In this document: positions 22,036 to 30,984 of the stretch, piece by piece
Position numbering within the stretch: position 1 is the first letter of the stretch
Layout: each line of letters starts with the position of its first letter
The notes under the pieces: model-generated
Seen by the model: the letters and a program-made list of their open reading frames with translations, nothing else
What the model was told of the DNA's origin: nothing
Databases searched by the model: none
DNA from: a virus
IMG/VR virus record: IMGVR_UViG_3300047629_000021
Location: 1-41,307 of that record
DNA: 41,307 bases
Strand: one strand, 5' to 3'
Position numbers and translations under genes: made by a program

Positions 22036-23472
22036 ATGAGCGTCAAATCCCACCTATTGCCATCGACGTTTGCACGGAAGGTTTTGCGCCTACCGCTGTA
22101 CCCGATTCAGCAGGAGATTGTGGACGCGTTTTATTGGGATGGCACGAAGGACAGAGTGCAGGTGACGTGTCGGACGTGCAACGAGTCGGGGAAGACGACG
22201 CGGTTACTGCCGACAGTGATTTGCGAGCATATTTTGAAGTTCCCGCGGGATCAAAGGGGGGGTGGGGTGGTTTGCACGTCTGGATCCTGGAACCAAATCG
22301 AGTCGCAGTTGATGCCGGCGCTTCGGTCCATGATTGAAGCGACACCGGCGATGGCGGGGTACGAGGTGCAGGCGACGAAGATCATGTATCGCGGGATGCC
22401 GCAGTTAGTGGCGTTTTCGACGGATAATCCGCTGGCGGCAGAAGGTTTTCATGGGAACAAGGACCGGCCATTGATGGTGATCGAGGATGAGGCGAAGTCG
22501 GTTCCGGACCCCGTGGCGTTGGCGTTGGATGAAAGGTGCAATCCGCAGAAGATTGGGTACTTCAGTTCGCCGGGGGCGGCGGAGGGGCATTTTTACCAGT
22601 CACACACGGATCCGGCGTGGGCGGACTGGGTGAGGTTCAAGGTTCCGGCGTCGATGTGCCCGCACATCACGAAGGAGTCAATTGAACGGAGGATTCGGAA
22701 GAACGGGGAGGAATCGCAGATTGTGCGGTCGGCGATCGACGCGGAATTCATGGAATTTGTGGAGGGGGGAATTTTCAGTTTGAAAGACGTCGAATTGTGC
22801 TGGGAACATCCGCCGGAGAGGAATGGAACAGATCGGAGCGCGTTTTTGGATTTCGCGGCGGGGATTGATGAAAACGTGATCGCGTTTCGACGCGGTAACA
22901 TGGTTTGGATTGTGGACTCCTGGGTGGACAAGGACACCGATCGGGCAACGATGCGGTTTTTGAATGGGTTGAACGAACTCAAGCGTGTTCACGGGTTGCG
23001 TCCGGAAGAGGTTGAAGGGGACGACGACGGTATTGGTAAACTTTTCATCAACACGTTGGCGGCTAATGGGTGGCCGATTGGAAGGTTCCATGGGAACTCG
23101 GCGCCAGTCTCCGGCGACATGTACGCCAATCGGATCACGGAGAACTGGATTGCTGGGGCGGACAAGGTACGGAAATGCCAGGTGATTTTACCGCGGGACG
23201 AGGAATTAAAGGGGCAACTACTCAATCGCCGGTCGAAAGGGAAAAAGGTGGGGAACGAGGTCCGGCTGGCGATGGAGACGAAGGAGGAATTACGGGCGCG
23301 CGGGGTTCAGTCACCGGACCGGGCGGACGCGGTGCTGGGAGCCTTGGGCGTGAGGCCGTTCGTCGGGAATTTCAATTTGGCGCGGCAACCTGCGGAGGAG
23401 TACGAAGGCAAGGAATATTTGGACTCGCCGCAGCGATACGAGCCCATGGAAGTGGCGGGTACAAGGTGCTAA
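22036..23472 (+). CDS. terL: Terminase large subunit (478 aa)
   Basis: DNA-packaging motor. The ATPase part has the P-loop CNESGKTT with K53, an unusual variant lacking the first Gly of the Walker A motif, and Walker B LMVIEDEAK with D151 and E152. The C-terminal RNase H-like nuclease has D272 (FLDFAAGID), an acidic cluster at 329-331 and SPDRAD near 453-458. GGGGA 7 bases before ATG is a good ribosome site. Length is normal for the family. It packages DNA into the procapsid together with the portal encoded directly downstream. Confidence 0.93.
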   Translation: MSVKSHLLPSTFARKVLRLPLYPIQQEIVDAFYWDGTKDRVQVTCRTCNESGKTTRLLPTVICEHILKFPRDQRGGGVVCTSGSWNQIESQLMPALRSMIEATPAMAGYEVQATKIMYRGMPQLVAFSTDNPLAAEGFHGNKDRPLMVIEDEAKSVPDPVALALDERCNPQKIGYFSSPGAAEGHFYQSHTDPAWADWVRFKVPASMCPHITKESIERRIRKNGEESQIVRSAIDAEFMEFVEGGIFSLKDVELCWEHPPERNGTDRSAFLDFAAGIDENVIAFRRGNMVWIVDSWVDKDTDRATMRFLNGLNELKRVHGLRPEEVEGDDDGIGKLFINTLAANGWPIGRFHGNSAPVSGDMYANRITENWIAGADKVRKCQVILPRDEELKGQLLNRRSKGKKVGNEVRLAMETKEELRARGVQSPDRADAVLGALGVRPFVGNFNLARQPAEEYEGKEYLDSPQRYEPMEVAGTRC

Positions 23473-23473
23473 T

Positions 23474-25342
23474 GTGAAAACCCTCCACGAACTCATTCTT
23501 CAAACGCTTACGCAGCGGATTGAGTGGGAGAACCGCCAGCGGGTGTGGTACCAGATGATCCACGAGGGATTGCGGCGCCGACGTCCTCCATTTGCATTTG
23601 CAGCGGACATGCACTTTCCGTTGGCGGATGGGATATTGAAGAAATTCCTGCCGTTTTTTTACAACCAGATTTTTCAGGAGGAACGGATCGCGGAATTCAC
23701 GGCGCAATCGGCGGAATTGTCGTCGCAATGCGAATCGGCGGCGGACTTTTTCAACTGGGAAATCCGGCAGAACACGGATTTCGAGTTCAAGTTTTCGACG
23801 GCCATGTTCCACATGCTCAAGGCCGGGCGCGGGATTCTCAAGTGCTACTGGGATCCGTTCAAGAACAAGCTCGTGATCGAGGCCAAGGACCCGCTTTATT
23901 TCATCGTGCCGCGGCGGACGGACTCCATCGAGGAAGCTGACTGGTTCGTGGACGTAAAGGTTTTGACGCGCGGCCAGTATGAACGGGAACCGCGCTACAA
24001 CCAGGAGAAGGAGGTGATCAAACAGATCCTGGGCGGCCAGAATGACGGAAGCCAGCGGTCGGCGGACCAGGACAAGGCATTTCGCGAGGGGCTTACGTAT
24101 TCGTCGAATGAGGACGAAATAATCGTCTGGGAAGTATACGAAAAGACGAAAGGCGGCTGGACGGTCTACACCTATAGCCCGACGCGCCCAAAACTTGAGT
24201 TACGAAAACCTTTCGGAGTTCCGTACAAAATGAATGGCGAATATTTCCCGCCATTCGAGAGCTTCCAGATGGAGGTGAAGGATGAGGGCTGGTACTCGCC
24301 GCGCGGCGTGGTGGAATTGCTGGCGCCATTCGAATCTGCGCTGTGCAAGCTCTGGAACCTGATTTTCGACTGGCTTGAGTACAATTCCAAGCCGCTATTC
24401 ACTTCGGAAGACCCGGTTCCGCCGAACATGGTTAATTTCCGGTTGGGACCAGGTGAACTACTTCCCAAAGGAATCAAGCCCGCAGTCATGCCTCCAGTGC
24501 CACGGGAGATCATAGAGCAAATGCAGATTGTCCGATCAACTGCGGAGCAGTACGTGAGTGTTCCGGATGCCGGTCTGGCGCCGGATGAACTCAAGGGGAA
24601 TCGCGGTGGCGACAAGAGCGTAACGGCCACGCAGGTGAACTATCAGGCTGGGCTGGGGCAAACTCAGATCGAAATGCCCGCGCGGTTCGTGCGGAAGTCC
24701 TGCGCGAAATTCTTCCGCAAATGCTGGGCGATATTGGTGCAGCACAAGCAAGGCGAGATTGCCTACTATTCGGCTGGCAATCGCCAGGTGCTTCCCCGCC
24801 AGGCGTTGGCCGAGTCGTATATGATCGAGCCGGATGGGTCCCCGGATTCATGGAACAAAAACACGCGGGTACAACGGGCGACGGCGAGGCTTCAGCTGTA
24901 CCGTGGCGATCCGGCGATCAATCAGGACAACCTAAAAAAGGACGTGTTGACGGCGGACGATCCCCGGCTGGTGAAATCCCTGTTTATCGGCCAGGACGTC
25001 GGCCTACAGCAAACCGGAATGGATCAAATCCTGAAAATCCTCGTGATGACGGAGGGCTACCCGGTGCCGGTCTCGCCGAACGACAATCACCAGGTCTGTA
25101 TCGAAATGGATTTGATGTGGCTGCACAAACAGGCGTCTGAAAACGTTCCGCATGATCCGGCCATCCATCAGGCGATTGTGGCCAACGCCACGCAGCACTT
25201 TTCTTATTTGCAGAAGCAGAATCCAGCGGCTTCGAAGCAACTCATCCCACAAATCAAACAACTTGAATCGATGGGCGCGCAACCTCCCGGCGTGGTGCAG
25301 ATGCCCCAATCGATTCAAGGCCAACCAGCAGCACTCCAATGA
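23474..25342 (+). CDS. Portal protein (622 aa)
   Basis: GTG start one base after the terminase stop. The sequence shows features of podovirus portals: an N-terminal helical part with FAADMHFPLADGILKKF, an Asp/Trp-rich wing, DWLEYNSKPLFTSEDPV in the stem region, the GDKSVTATQVNYQAGLGQT segment, and a long C-terminal Gln/Pro-rich helical crown. It forms the ring through which DNA enters and leaves the capsid. The order terminase-portal-scaffold-capsid supports the call. Confidence 0.85.
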   Translation: MKTLHELILQTLTQRIEWENRQRVWYQMIHEGLRRRRPPFAFAADMHFPLADGILKKFLPFFYNQIFQEERIAEFTAQSAELSSQCESAADFFNWEIRQNTDFEFKFSTAMFHMLKAGRGILKCYWDPFKNKLVIEAKDPLYFIVPRRTDSIEEADWFVDVKVLTRGQYEREPRYNQEKEVIKQILGGQNDGSQRSADQDKAFREGLTYSSNEDEIIVWEVYEKTKGGWTVYTYSPTRPKLELRKPFGVPYKMNGEYFPPFESFQMEVKDEGWYSPRGVVELLAPFESALCKLWNLIFDWLEYNSKPLFTSEDPVPPNMVNFRLGPGELLPKGIKPAVMPPVPREIIEQMQIVRSTAEQYVSVPDAGLAPDELKGNRGGDKSVTATQVNYQAGLGQTQIEMPARFVRKSCAKFFRKCWAILVQHKQGEIAYYSAGNRQVLPRQALAESYMIEPDGSPDSWNKNTRVQRATARLQLYRGDPAINQDNLKKDVLTADDPRLVKSLFIGQDVGLQQTGMDQILKILVMTEGYPVPVSPNDNHQVCIEMDLMWLHKQASENVPHDPAIHQAIVANATQHFSYLQKQNPAASKQLIPQIKQLESMGAQPPGVVQMPQSIQGQPAALQ

Positions 25343-25677
25343 AACTATTCGGAATCACACTCACCCCGGAACAGGTAACGCATTTGATCCTCGGTGGCAC
25401 CCACGTGCTCACCGACGCGCTGCCGCCTGACGCCACCTTTCAGCGGGCGTTCGTTAAGGACACTGGCGAACTGGCGCTGGCTTTTGTATCGCACGCGACG
25501 CCGGACGAGCCGGGGGTTGACCATATGGTGCCGGTGGGTTCCACGGTAACACCGAACCCGGCACAGGTAGTCGCGGGCGCGACGCTTGATAAAACCATCG
25601 ATCAGGTCATTGCGCCGTTCGTTGCGGGAACGGTGCCAGACGCGCAGCCAACGCCGCCAGCCGCACCCGCCCAATGA
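25339..25677 (+). CDS. Small late protein of unknown function (112 aa)
   Basis: ATGA overlap with the portal stop. It starts MKLFGITLTPEQVTHLI and ends in a Pro/Ala-rich tail. No domain recognised. It lies between portal and scaffold, where small head-assembly proteins are often found. Confidence 0.6.
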   Translation: MKLFGITLTPEQVTHLILGGTHVLTDALPPDATFQRAFVKDTGELALAFVSHATPDEPGVDHMVPVGSTVTPNPAQVVAGATLDKTIDQVIAPFVAGTVPDAQPTPPAAPAQ

Positions 25678-25829
25678 AATGGGAATACAAAATCGAGTAT
25701 TTCGGGACCCCGGATCTTCTGGCGCTCAATCTGTTGGGTCGCGAAGGATGGGAACTCGTTGTGGTTATACCCACCGGAGCATGGATTTTCAAATGCCCCG
25801 TGAAACCTGAACCAAAAAGGAATAAATGA
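25674..25829 (+). CDS. Small DUF4177-like protein (51 aa)
   Basis: A 51-codon gene with ATGA overlaps at both ends. The pattern KWEYKIEYF, LNLLGREGWELVVVIP and GAWIFKCP is like DUF4177, a short family with a GWElv strand. Function unknown. Confidence 0.65.
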   Translation: MKWEYKIEYFGTPDLLALNLLGREGWELVVVIPTGAWIFKCPVKPEPKRNK

Positions 25830-26344
25830 TCGGCCTTATTGTCATGCTGCTATTCGTACTTTGTCTGATAGCGACTGTCTGCATTTTCTGCGTCTCGTCC
25901 GTGAGGGATAAGGAAAATTTGATGGTGATTACCGAGCTTCATTCAAAAGCGGTACGCGAACGGGCCGACGCCGAGCAGGCACTCGCCGACGCACGGCGGG
26001 ATCTGTTCCCATTCGGAACCGTGGAACAGCCCGAGTGGAGCACCGATCTTGACGTCGAGGTAAACCGGTTTTTTAAGCACACCGAGGCTGGATCAAAGCT
26101 GATGACCGCCCTTGAATATCTTGAGCAATATCAGAATCGCCGCGCCGTATTGTCCCATCAAAATACTCCCTACATGAGCGGGTACGCTGCCGGGTGGCAC
26201 GGGTGCGTGGCATATCTCAAATCACTTTCCAGCAAGTCCACGCTGCAAGACGGACAACCACCGGACAAGGCCGCTCCGCAACCCGGCCAAAAACAGGAGA
26301 CCGATGCAGGCGCATTCGATCCCGCTGAACATTACGCGCCATAA
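25826..26344 (+). CDS. Membrane-anchored late protein of unknown function (172 aa)
   Basis: ATGA overlap at the start. Residues 2-24 are one transmembrane helix (IGLIVMLLFVLCLIATVCIF); the rest is soluble, with a helical segment NRFFKHTEAGSKLMTALEYL and GYAAGWHGCVAYLKSLS, a pattern I know from small phage proteins near the head genes. The C-terminus is Pro/Gln-rich. Function unknown. Confidence 0.6.
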   Translation: MIGLIVMLLFVLCLIATVCIFCVSSVRDKENLMVITELHSKAVRERADAEQALADARRDLFPFGTVEQPEWSTDLDVEVNRFFKHTEAGSKLMTALEYLEQYQNRRAVLSHQNTPYMSGYAAGWHGCVAYLKSLSSKSTLQDGQPPDKAAPQPGQKQETDAGAFDPAEHYAP

Positions 26345-26358
26345 AACAAACAGGAACC

Positions 26359-27285
26359 ATGTCATTCGATACCTTCGAAATTAACGCATCGCCGGATGAA
26401 CTGGCCACGATGACCGCGCAACTTGACGCGGCAGAGAGCCGGGACTTTCCGAATGCCAGTGCGAACGACGGGGACCGCACCCCCGAACCGAAGACACCGG
26501 AAGCCAAGGTGCCTGAAACGCCCGAAGCCCAAGCCGAAGCCAAACCCAAAGACAGTTCCAGCACACCAGACGCCAGCAAAACGCCGGAAACCAAACCGGC
26601 TGATGATCCAAACGCCAAAAAGAGCAATTACGCCAGGGAAATGGACCGGCGCGATAAATCGTGGAAGGCGCTCAACGAGGAAAAGGAAGCGTTCAAGGCC
26701 CAGCAGGCCGAACTTGCGCAGCAACGCCAGAAGTTCCAACAGGAACGGGAAGCCGCGCTCGCCGCTGAACCTGAATTCACGGCGGAGCAGTACCTGATTG
26801 CCGCCAAGAAATTCGGCGAGGAAGGCAGGATTGATCTTGAACAGGAGGCCATTGAACTGGCCAACCATATCAAGGCCAATCCTCCGGAACTCGCCGCAGT
26901 GCAGCGAAAGCAGGCCGCCCGAATCGGGGCGCAGCAACAGGAATCGCTTGCTCGCGCGCTCGGCCAGACGCCCGACTTGGGAAAGCCGGGCACGCCGCTC
27001 AACCTGGAGGCGCAGAAGATTGTCAGTGAAGACCCTCACGTTTGGAACACGCATCCCAATGCGTGGGAGCATTTGGCGCGCGTGGCCACCGCTCGTTTGC
27101 AGGCGGCTCGTGTGCCGGAATTGGAAAAGGATTTGTCCAAGGCGCAGGCGCGGGTAGCAGAACTGGAAAAGCTGACGAGCGTCGGACCGCAAGGAGGGCC
27201 TGCCGGCCAACTCCCGGAAACCAATCAACCCGATGACGAAGGCGCAATCCGCGCCGCCGTTCGGGCCGCAGACGCCGGACGCTAA
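26359..27285 (+). CDS. Putative capsid scaffolding protein (308 aa)
   Basis: Directly upstream of the capsid gene, acidic and highly helical. Residues 40-90 are a Pro/Glu/Lys linker; residues 95-150 are a coiled-coil-like Gln/Lys/Glu region; residues 260-280 are another helix. Composition, size and position fit phage scaffolding proteins, which guide capsid assembly and then leave. AGGA before ATG is a modest ribosome site. No protease domain is seen. Confidence 0.7.
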   Translation: MSFDTFEINASPDELATMTAQLDAAESRDFPNASANDGDRTPEPKTPEAKVPETPEAQAEAKPKDSSSTPDASKTPETKPADDPNAKKSNYAREMDRRDKSWKALNEEKEAFKAQQAELAQQRQKFQQEREAALAAEPEFTAEQYLIAAKKFGEEGRIDLEQEAIELANHIKANPPELAAVQRKQAARIGAQQQESLARALGQTPDLGKPGTPLNLEAQKIVSEDPHVWNTHPNAWEHLARVATARLQAARVPELEKDLSKAQARVAELEKLTSVGPQGGPAGQLPETNQPDDEGAIRAAVRAADAGR

Positions 27286-27302
27286 ACCAGTCCCCAAAAC
27301 AC

Positions 27303-28328
27303 ATGGCAACACAGACACTTACCAATCCAGCAGACGTGGCAAATAGGTTGCAGACCTATTTTTCGCGCAAACTGCTTGATCCCATCGAAAACACGCTGGT
27401 CCTGGACCAGTTCGCACAGACGGAGGACCTGCCTGCCAACATGGCGGCGAAAACAATCCGATTCTTCAGGCGCCGGCAAGCAGGGGCAAATGCCAATCCG
27501 CTTACCGAAGGCGTCGCAATCGCCGCTTACGCTGAAGTGGCATCAGGCTATGTCGATTGCACGCTCTCTCAACGCGGCGAGGCGGCGAAGCTCTCGGACA
27601 TCCTGCAATGGACGGACATCTTCAACTGGCTGAATCAGAACGTGGACACGCTGGTCGAGGACGCCGCCCTGGACTTCGACACCATCACCCGCAACGCCAT
27701 TGTCACCGGGTTGAATAACTCGAATGGCAACTACGAACGGTTTTCCGGCGTCCAAAACACCGGTAACAGTGCCGCCGACTTCACGTCACTCGCCGGGTTG
27801 TCTCCGGCCGCCGGGGCCTCGTTCTCGCGCAACGCCGCGCTGGCCTGTGCCACGCAATTGATGAGCCACAAGGTGCCGCGCATGAATGGCGGATATGTGG
27901 GAGTACTGCCACCGCAGGTGATGCATGACGTGCGCAAGGATCCGACCTGGATACTCTCCGCGCAGTACGGAAAGCAGGAGACCTTATACAAACACGAGGT
28001 TATCACCCTGGACGGCATCCGCTACGTGGAAGGAACCAATCCCTTCGTCGAATCTGTCTACGGAACCTACAATTCCGCCGGGTCGATCTTTACGACCATG
28101 ATTATCGGAAGGGGCGCCTATGGGACTCCGAAGCTCACCAAGACAACGAGCCCGATGAAGCCCCAGATCATCATCAACAATAAGCCGGACAAATCCGACC
28201 CGTTGAACCAATTCACGACCCTCGGCTGGAAAGCCTACTGGGGCGCCGTGGCGCTCATCACGAACCTGGCGGTGGGGGATGATCCGCCTCACTTCGTCCT
28301 GTACCGGTCGAAATCCAGCTTCGTGTAA
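27303..28328 (+). CDS. Major capsid protein, N4-gp56 type (341 aa)
   Basis: Pattern of the N4 gp56-like HK97-fold capsid family: an N-terminal RKLLDPIENTLVLDQFA, KTIRFFRR, the TEGV loop (NPLTEGVAIAAYAEVASGY), KLSDILQWTDIFNWL, and a C-terminal GWKAYWGAVALITNLAV. Forms the shell. Typical length for the family. No signs of a cleaved pro-domain. The downstream gene is the first of the signal-peptide genes. Confidence 0.85.
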   Translation: MATQTLTNPADVANRLQTYFSRKLLDPIENTLVLDQFAQTEDLPANMAAKTIRFFRRRQAGANANPLTEGVAIAAYAEVASGYVDCTLSQRGEAAKLSDILQWTDIFNWLNQNVDTLVEDAALDFDTITRNAIVTGLNNSNGNYERFSGVQNTGNSAADFTSLAGLSPAAGASFSRNAALACATQLMSHKVPRMNGGYVGVLPPQVMHDVRKDPTWILSAQYGKQETLYKHEVITLDGIRYVEGTNPFVESVYGTYNSAGSIFTTMIIGRGAYGTPKLTKTTSPMKPQIIINNKPDKSDPLNQFTTLGWKAYWGAVALITNLAVGDDPPHFVLYRSKSSFV

Positions 28329-28361
28329 ACCGAACAGACCAGAATTCAACTGAACACGAAT

Positions 28362-29039
28362 ATGAAAATCATCAAAATCCTCATCACGGCGGCACTGGCA
28401 ATGCTCGCCCTCGAAACGCAATCGCAAGTTGTCTCCCTCAAATCATTCGGGGTGGGAGGCACGGCGGTCAACACGAACCTCATGTATGCGGTCGTCCCTC
28501 CCGGCGAGGGGCGGCCCGTTGTGACGTTTATCAGCGCAAGCTCCGATCAGGCGGCAGCGCAGACTGGAGCAGGAACGGCGGTCACCGGCGGTGTGTTGAA
28601 GCTTTACAGCATCAACGAAGCCCAACCCGTGACATTGGCCAGCGCGGTGGCGACCAATCAGGTACAGGTGACGATTGGCACCAACTTCGTGAGCAACACG
28701 GTCTGCATTTACTACTCGATGACCGGGACGAACGCGAATACGTACCAGCGACTGGTTGCAAATACCAACACGAGCGTCACCAATGTGACGTTTTCGAGCA
28801 ATACCACGGGCGCCACAGGGCCCGGCGACATTCTCTACCGGTGCGCCCTGGTGAGCACGATACCGATTGGTAGCGGGACCATCAACCTTGGGAATGGAAC
28901 CGGGCCAATCTGGTCACTCCCAGTTGCCGCCGGGACAACGCCACCGGTATCGTGGCCGATGCTCATTGAGTCATCCGGAATCGGTACGAACGTCATCAAT
29001 ATCCACGTTTCAGGAAACTACGTGAGACCAAGCCAGTAA
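28362..29039 (+). CDS. Secreted or virion protein with signal peptide (225 aa)
   Basis: Residues 1-22 are a Sec-type signal peptide (MKIIKILITAALAMLALETQ, cleavage near SQ). The mature part is Asn/Thr/Ser/Gly-rich with beta-strand character and no Cys pair. It follows the capsid gene, where head decoration proteins lie, but a signal peptide is odd for a protein that must assemble in the cytoplasm. A strong hairpin lies after its stop. Function unknown; head decoration or exported fibre-like protein. Confidence 0.6.
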   Translation: MKIIKILITAALAMLALETQSQVVSLKSFGVGGTAVNTNLMYAVVPPGEGRPVVTFISASSDQAAAQTGAGTAVTGGVLKLYSINEAQPVTLASAVATNQVQVTIGTNFVSNTVCIYYSMTGTNANTYQRLVANTNTSVTNVTFSSNTTGATGPGDILYRCALVSTIPIGSGTINLGNGTGPIWSLPVAAGTTPPVSWPMLIESSGIGTNVINIHVSGNYVRPSQ

Positions 29040-29046
29040 GCAACAT

Positions 29047-29074
29047 GGCGGCGGGTGCAACAACACCCGCCGCC
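29047..29074 (+). terminator. Strong hairpin, possible terminator or mRNA stabiliser
   Basis: GGCGGCGGGTG, a CAACAA loop and CACCCGCCGCC form an 11-bp perfect stem. Only a weak T-run (GATTTTA) follows 12 bases later, so termination would be partial. It separates the head genes from the next gene (ATG 29092) and could set capsid mRNA level. Confidence 0.6.
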
Positions 29075-29091
29075 TCAACCCAAACGATTTT

Positions 29092-29463
29092 ATGAGCAAA
29101 CCAGGATTGGCAATCGCGATCGGCGTCCCGAAGGACGGCGACGAAGGCGAGAAGGACGGCAAAGATGGAGGCATGGATGAAGTCGGAGAACTGTGCCTCC
29201 CTCAAGACACGGTGGCGACCGCGAACGAGCGGGACGAGAAGGTGGCTCCCGAAGTTGGGGACGAGGTCCGGTTCGATTGCGTGGCGAAGGTTACCAAGGT
29301 GGAAGGCGGGAACGTCTACGTTTCGCCCACCGAGGTAAACGGCCAGCCAGTCGGCGACGAAAACGAGGAGCCCGATAAAGGCCCGGACGCGGACAACGAG
29401 GATTCAATGCGGAACATGGCTCAGAGCGCCGACACGGCGGCATCCGCGCAAGGAGGGTACTGA
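29092..29463 (+). CDS. Acidic late protein of unknown function (123 aa)
   Basis: Very acidic: DGDEGEKDGKDGG near the start, a small beta part VGDEVRFDCVAKVTKVEGG near residues 55-75, and an acidic Asp/Glu-rich tail. It lies in the head gene region and could be a minor head or decoration protein. No signal peptide. Family not recognised. Confidence 0.6.
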   Translation: MSKPGLAIAIGVPKDGDEGEKDGKDGGMDEVGELCLPQDTVATANERDEKVAPEVGDEVRFDCVAKVTKVEGGNVYVSPTEVNGQPVGDENEEPDKGPDADNEDSMRNMAQSADTAASAQGGY

Positions 29464-29464
29464 T

Positions 29465-29911
29465 ATGTTGAGAACTTCATTAAAAGACGATGCGATGCCA
29501 TTTGCGCTGTTGATCGCGTGGATCGCAGCAATGGTATTTTTAGCGGTATGGATGCCCGACAAGGCCCGCGCGCAAGTTGCCGGATCGCCGACCGCGACAG
29601 TATCCAGCACGGCGGTTGGCGGAACATTGATCGCCTTCAAGGGCTACTGCACGGGCTACAATCTGGTTGCCTATAGCACGAACACAACGGCTACGGTTTA
29701 CATGCTCGTGTTCGACACCAACGCTGTTCCGGCCAACGGTACAGCCCCAACCCTGCCACCGATCAAAATGGTTGGAAACCAGACGGCCTCCTACACCGTG
29801 GATGGTGGCGTGAGATTCACGAATGGGATTGTGATCGGGCTATCGACAACGGACATCACGTTTACGGCGACCAACTGCGGGTGGTTCAACGCGGTGTACC
29901 TGGCGCAATGA
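29465..29911 (+). CDS. Secreted beta-rich protein (148 aa)
   Basis: A strong ribosome site (AAGGAGGG) supports ATG 29465. Residues about 11-37 form a signal peptide (MPFALLIAWIAAMVFLAVW then ARAQ). The mature part is a short beta-rich domain with two Cys (residues about 60 and 138) that could bond in the periplasm. Resembles the C-terminal parts of other fibre-like proteins in this block. Function unknown. Confidence 0.6.
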   Translation: MLRTSLKDDAMPFALLIAWIAAMVFLAVWMPDKARAQVAGSPTATVSSTAVGGTLIAFKGYCTGYNLVAYSTNTTATVYMLVFDTNAVPANGTAPTLPPIKMVGNQTASYTVDGGVRFTNGIVIGLSTTDITFTATNCGWFNAVYLAQ

Positions 29912-30984
29912 AAACTTTACTGCTATTGCTCGCGATTCCGGTGATTGCATTTGGACAGGTGAATGTGGTTCCACCTTCGTTTACGCAGTCCACCAACATC
30001 GTCACGCAGTCACTCGGCTCACTGAATGTCACGAACTCGACGGCTACCGGGAGCCTTATTGTCACTAACGGGGCTCAGTTCCAGTCCGGCGGAACGTTCG
30101 ATAATGTCGTGGTGACCAATGCCTCGAAATTGAATGGATCAACGACTACGGACAATCTGACGGTGACCAATGCGACGACGCTGAAGGGGACCGGGACCTT
30201 CCAAGGAGCGGTGACGGAAACCAGTTTCGTTTCCACCAACGCGAGTTCGGTCAACGCACTGCTGTCCGTTGATAGCCTGACTTCCACAAATGCGAATACG
30301 TTAAAAGGCGCCACGACCGCTAATAGTCTAACGGTATCCAATGCGGCAGCATTTCAAACCGCGATCACTGCCGCCGGGGCCACGCTCACGAATGCCAGCA
30401 GTGTCAATGCCTTGCTTTCGGTGGATAGCCTCACGGTTACCAACGCCGTGATTAACAAGGGAACCACCACGATGAACGGTGCAGCGACTACACCAAGTCT
30501 TGTGGCGACCAATTCCCTCAAGCTGCTGAACGCCACCGCGTCACAGATTGCCGTGATTGCCGCAGACCAGACAGTCACGAATGGAACCACAACTGCAAAT
30601 CTGGTGCTCACGGCTGGATCTTTGGACACCGCGCAGACCGTCCAGACGACCGGCAAGCCGACCTACGCGAATGTGTACCTGAATCAATCGACGCTGACCT
30701 ATGCGGCTACTGTGACGGTGGACTTCTCCGGGGACGGTTTCAAAACTCTGGCCTTGACGGGAAACGAGACGTTCGCGAGTTCGAACCTCGCGGCAAACCG
30801 GGCGGTGACCATCAAGATTCTCGCCGACAATTCCTCGCGCAATTTCACGTTCCCAGGCGGCTGGATTTTCGTCGGCGCAGCGGCCCCAGCGTCCATCGCC
30901 GCGAACAAAACCGCAATCCTGAGCCTCACGGCCTATGGCGCGGCGGACGCCAACGTTGTGGCCGCGTACGCAGTCCAGCCATGA
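29908..30984 (+). CDS. Fibre-like protein with signal peptide and TNA repeats (358 aa)
   Basis: ATGA overlap fixes the start at 29908. Residues 1-16 are a signal peptide ending AFGQ. Residues 35-240 repeat a pattern like LTVTNATTLKGT about every 20 residues, as in triple-helical beta fibres of phage tails, and TNASSVNALLSVDSLT occurs twice almost unchanged. The C-terminal 90 residues (DFSGDGFKTLALTG, ILSLTAYG) look like a globular fibre tip. It is probably a trimeric fibre, exported or displayed. Confidence 0.65.
   Translation: MKTLLLLLAIPVIAFGQVNVVPPSFTQSTNIVTQSLGSLNVTNSTATGSLIVTNGAQFQSGGTFDNVVVTNASKLNGSTTTDNLTVTNATTLKGTGTFQGAVTETSFVSTNASSVNALLSVDSLTSTNANTLKGATTANSLTVSNAAAFQTAITAAGATLTNASSVNALLSVDSLTVTNAVINKGTTTMNGAATTPSLVATNSLKLLNATASQIAVIAADQTVTNGTTTANLVLTAGSLDTAQTVQTTGKPTYANVYLNQSTLTYAATVTVDFSGDGFKTLALTGNETFASSNLAANRAVTIKILADNSSRNFTFPGGWIFVGAAAPASIAANKTAILSLTAYGAADANVVAAYAVQP

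Noticed and set aside
21611-22039. A 142-codon plus-strand frame before terminase large subunit
   Set aside because: It runs through the two tRNA-like elements and has a composition typical of non-coding DNA; overlap with structured RNA makes a protein unlikely.
21754-22053. A minus-strand frame with a GTGVEPVIEFMRL segment
   Set aside because: This peptide pattern is what the antisense of tRNA genes commonly gives; it supports the tRNA call, not a protein.
26362-27318. A 318-codon minus-strand frame opposite the scaffold gene
   Set aside because: Antisense shadow of a low-complexity gene, rich in Arg/Phe/Leu with no recognised domain.
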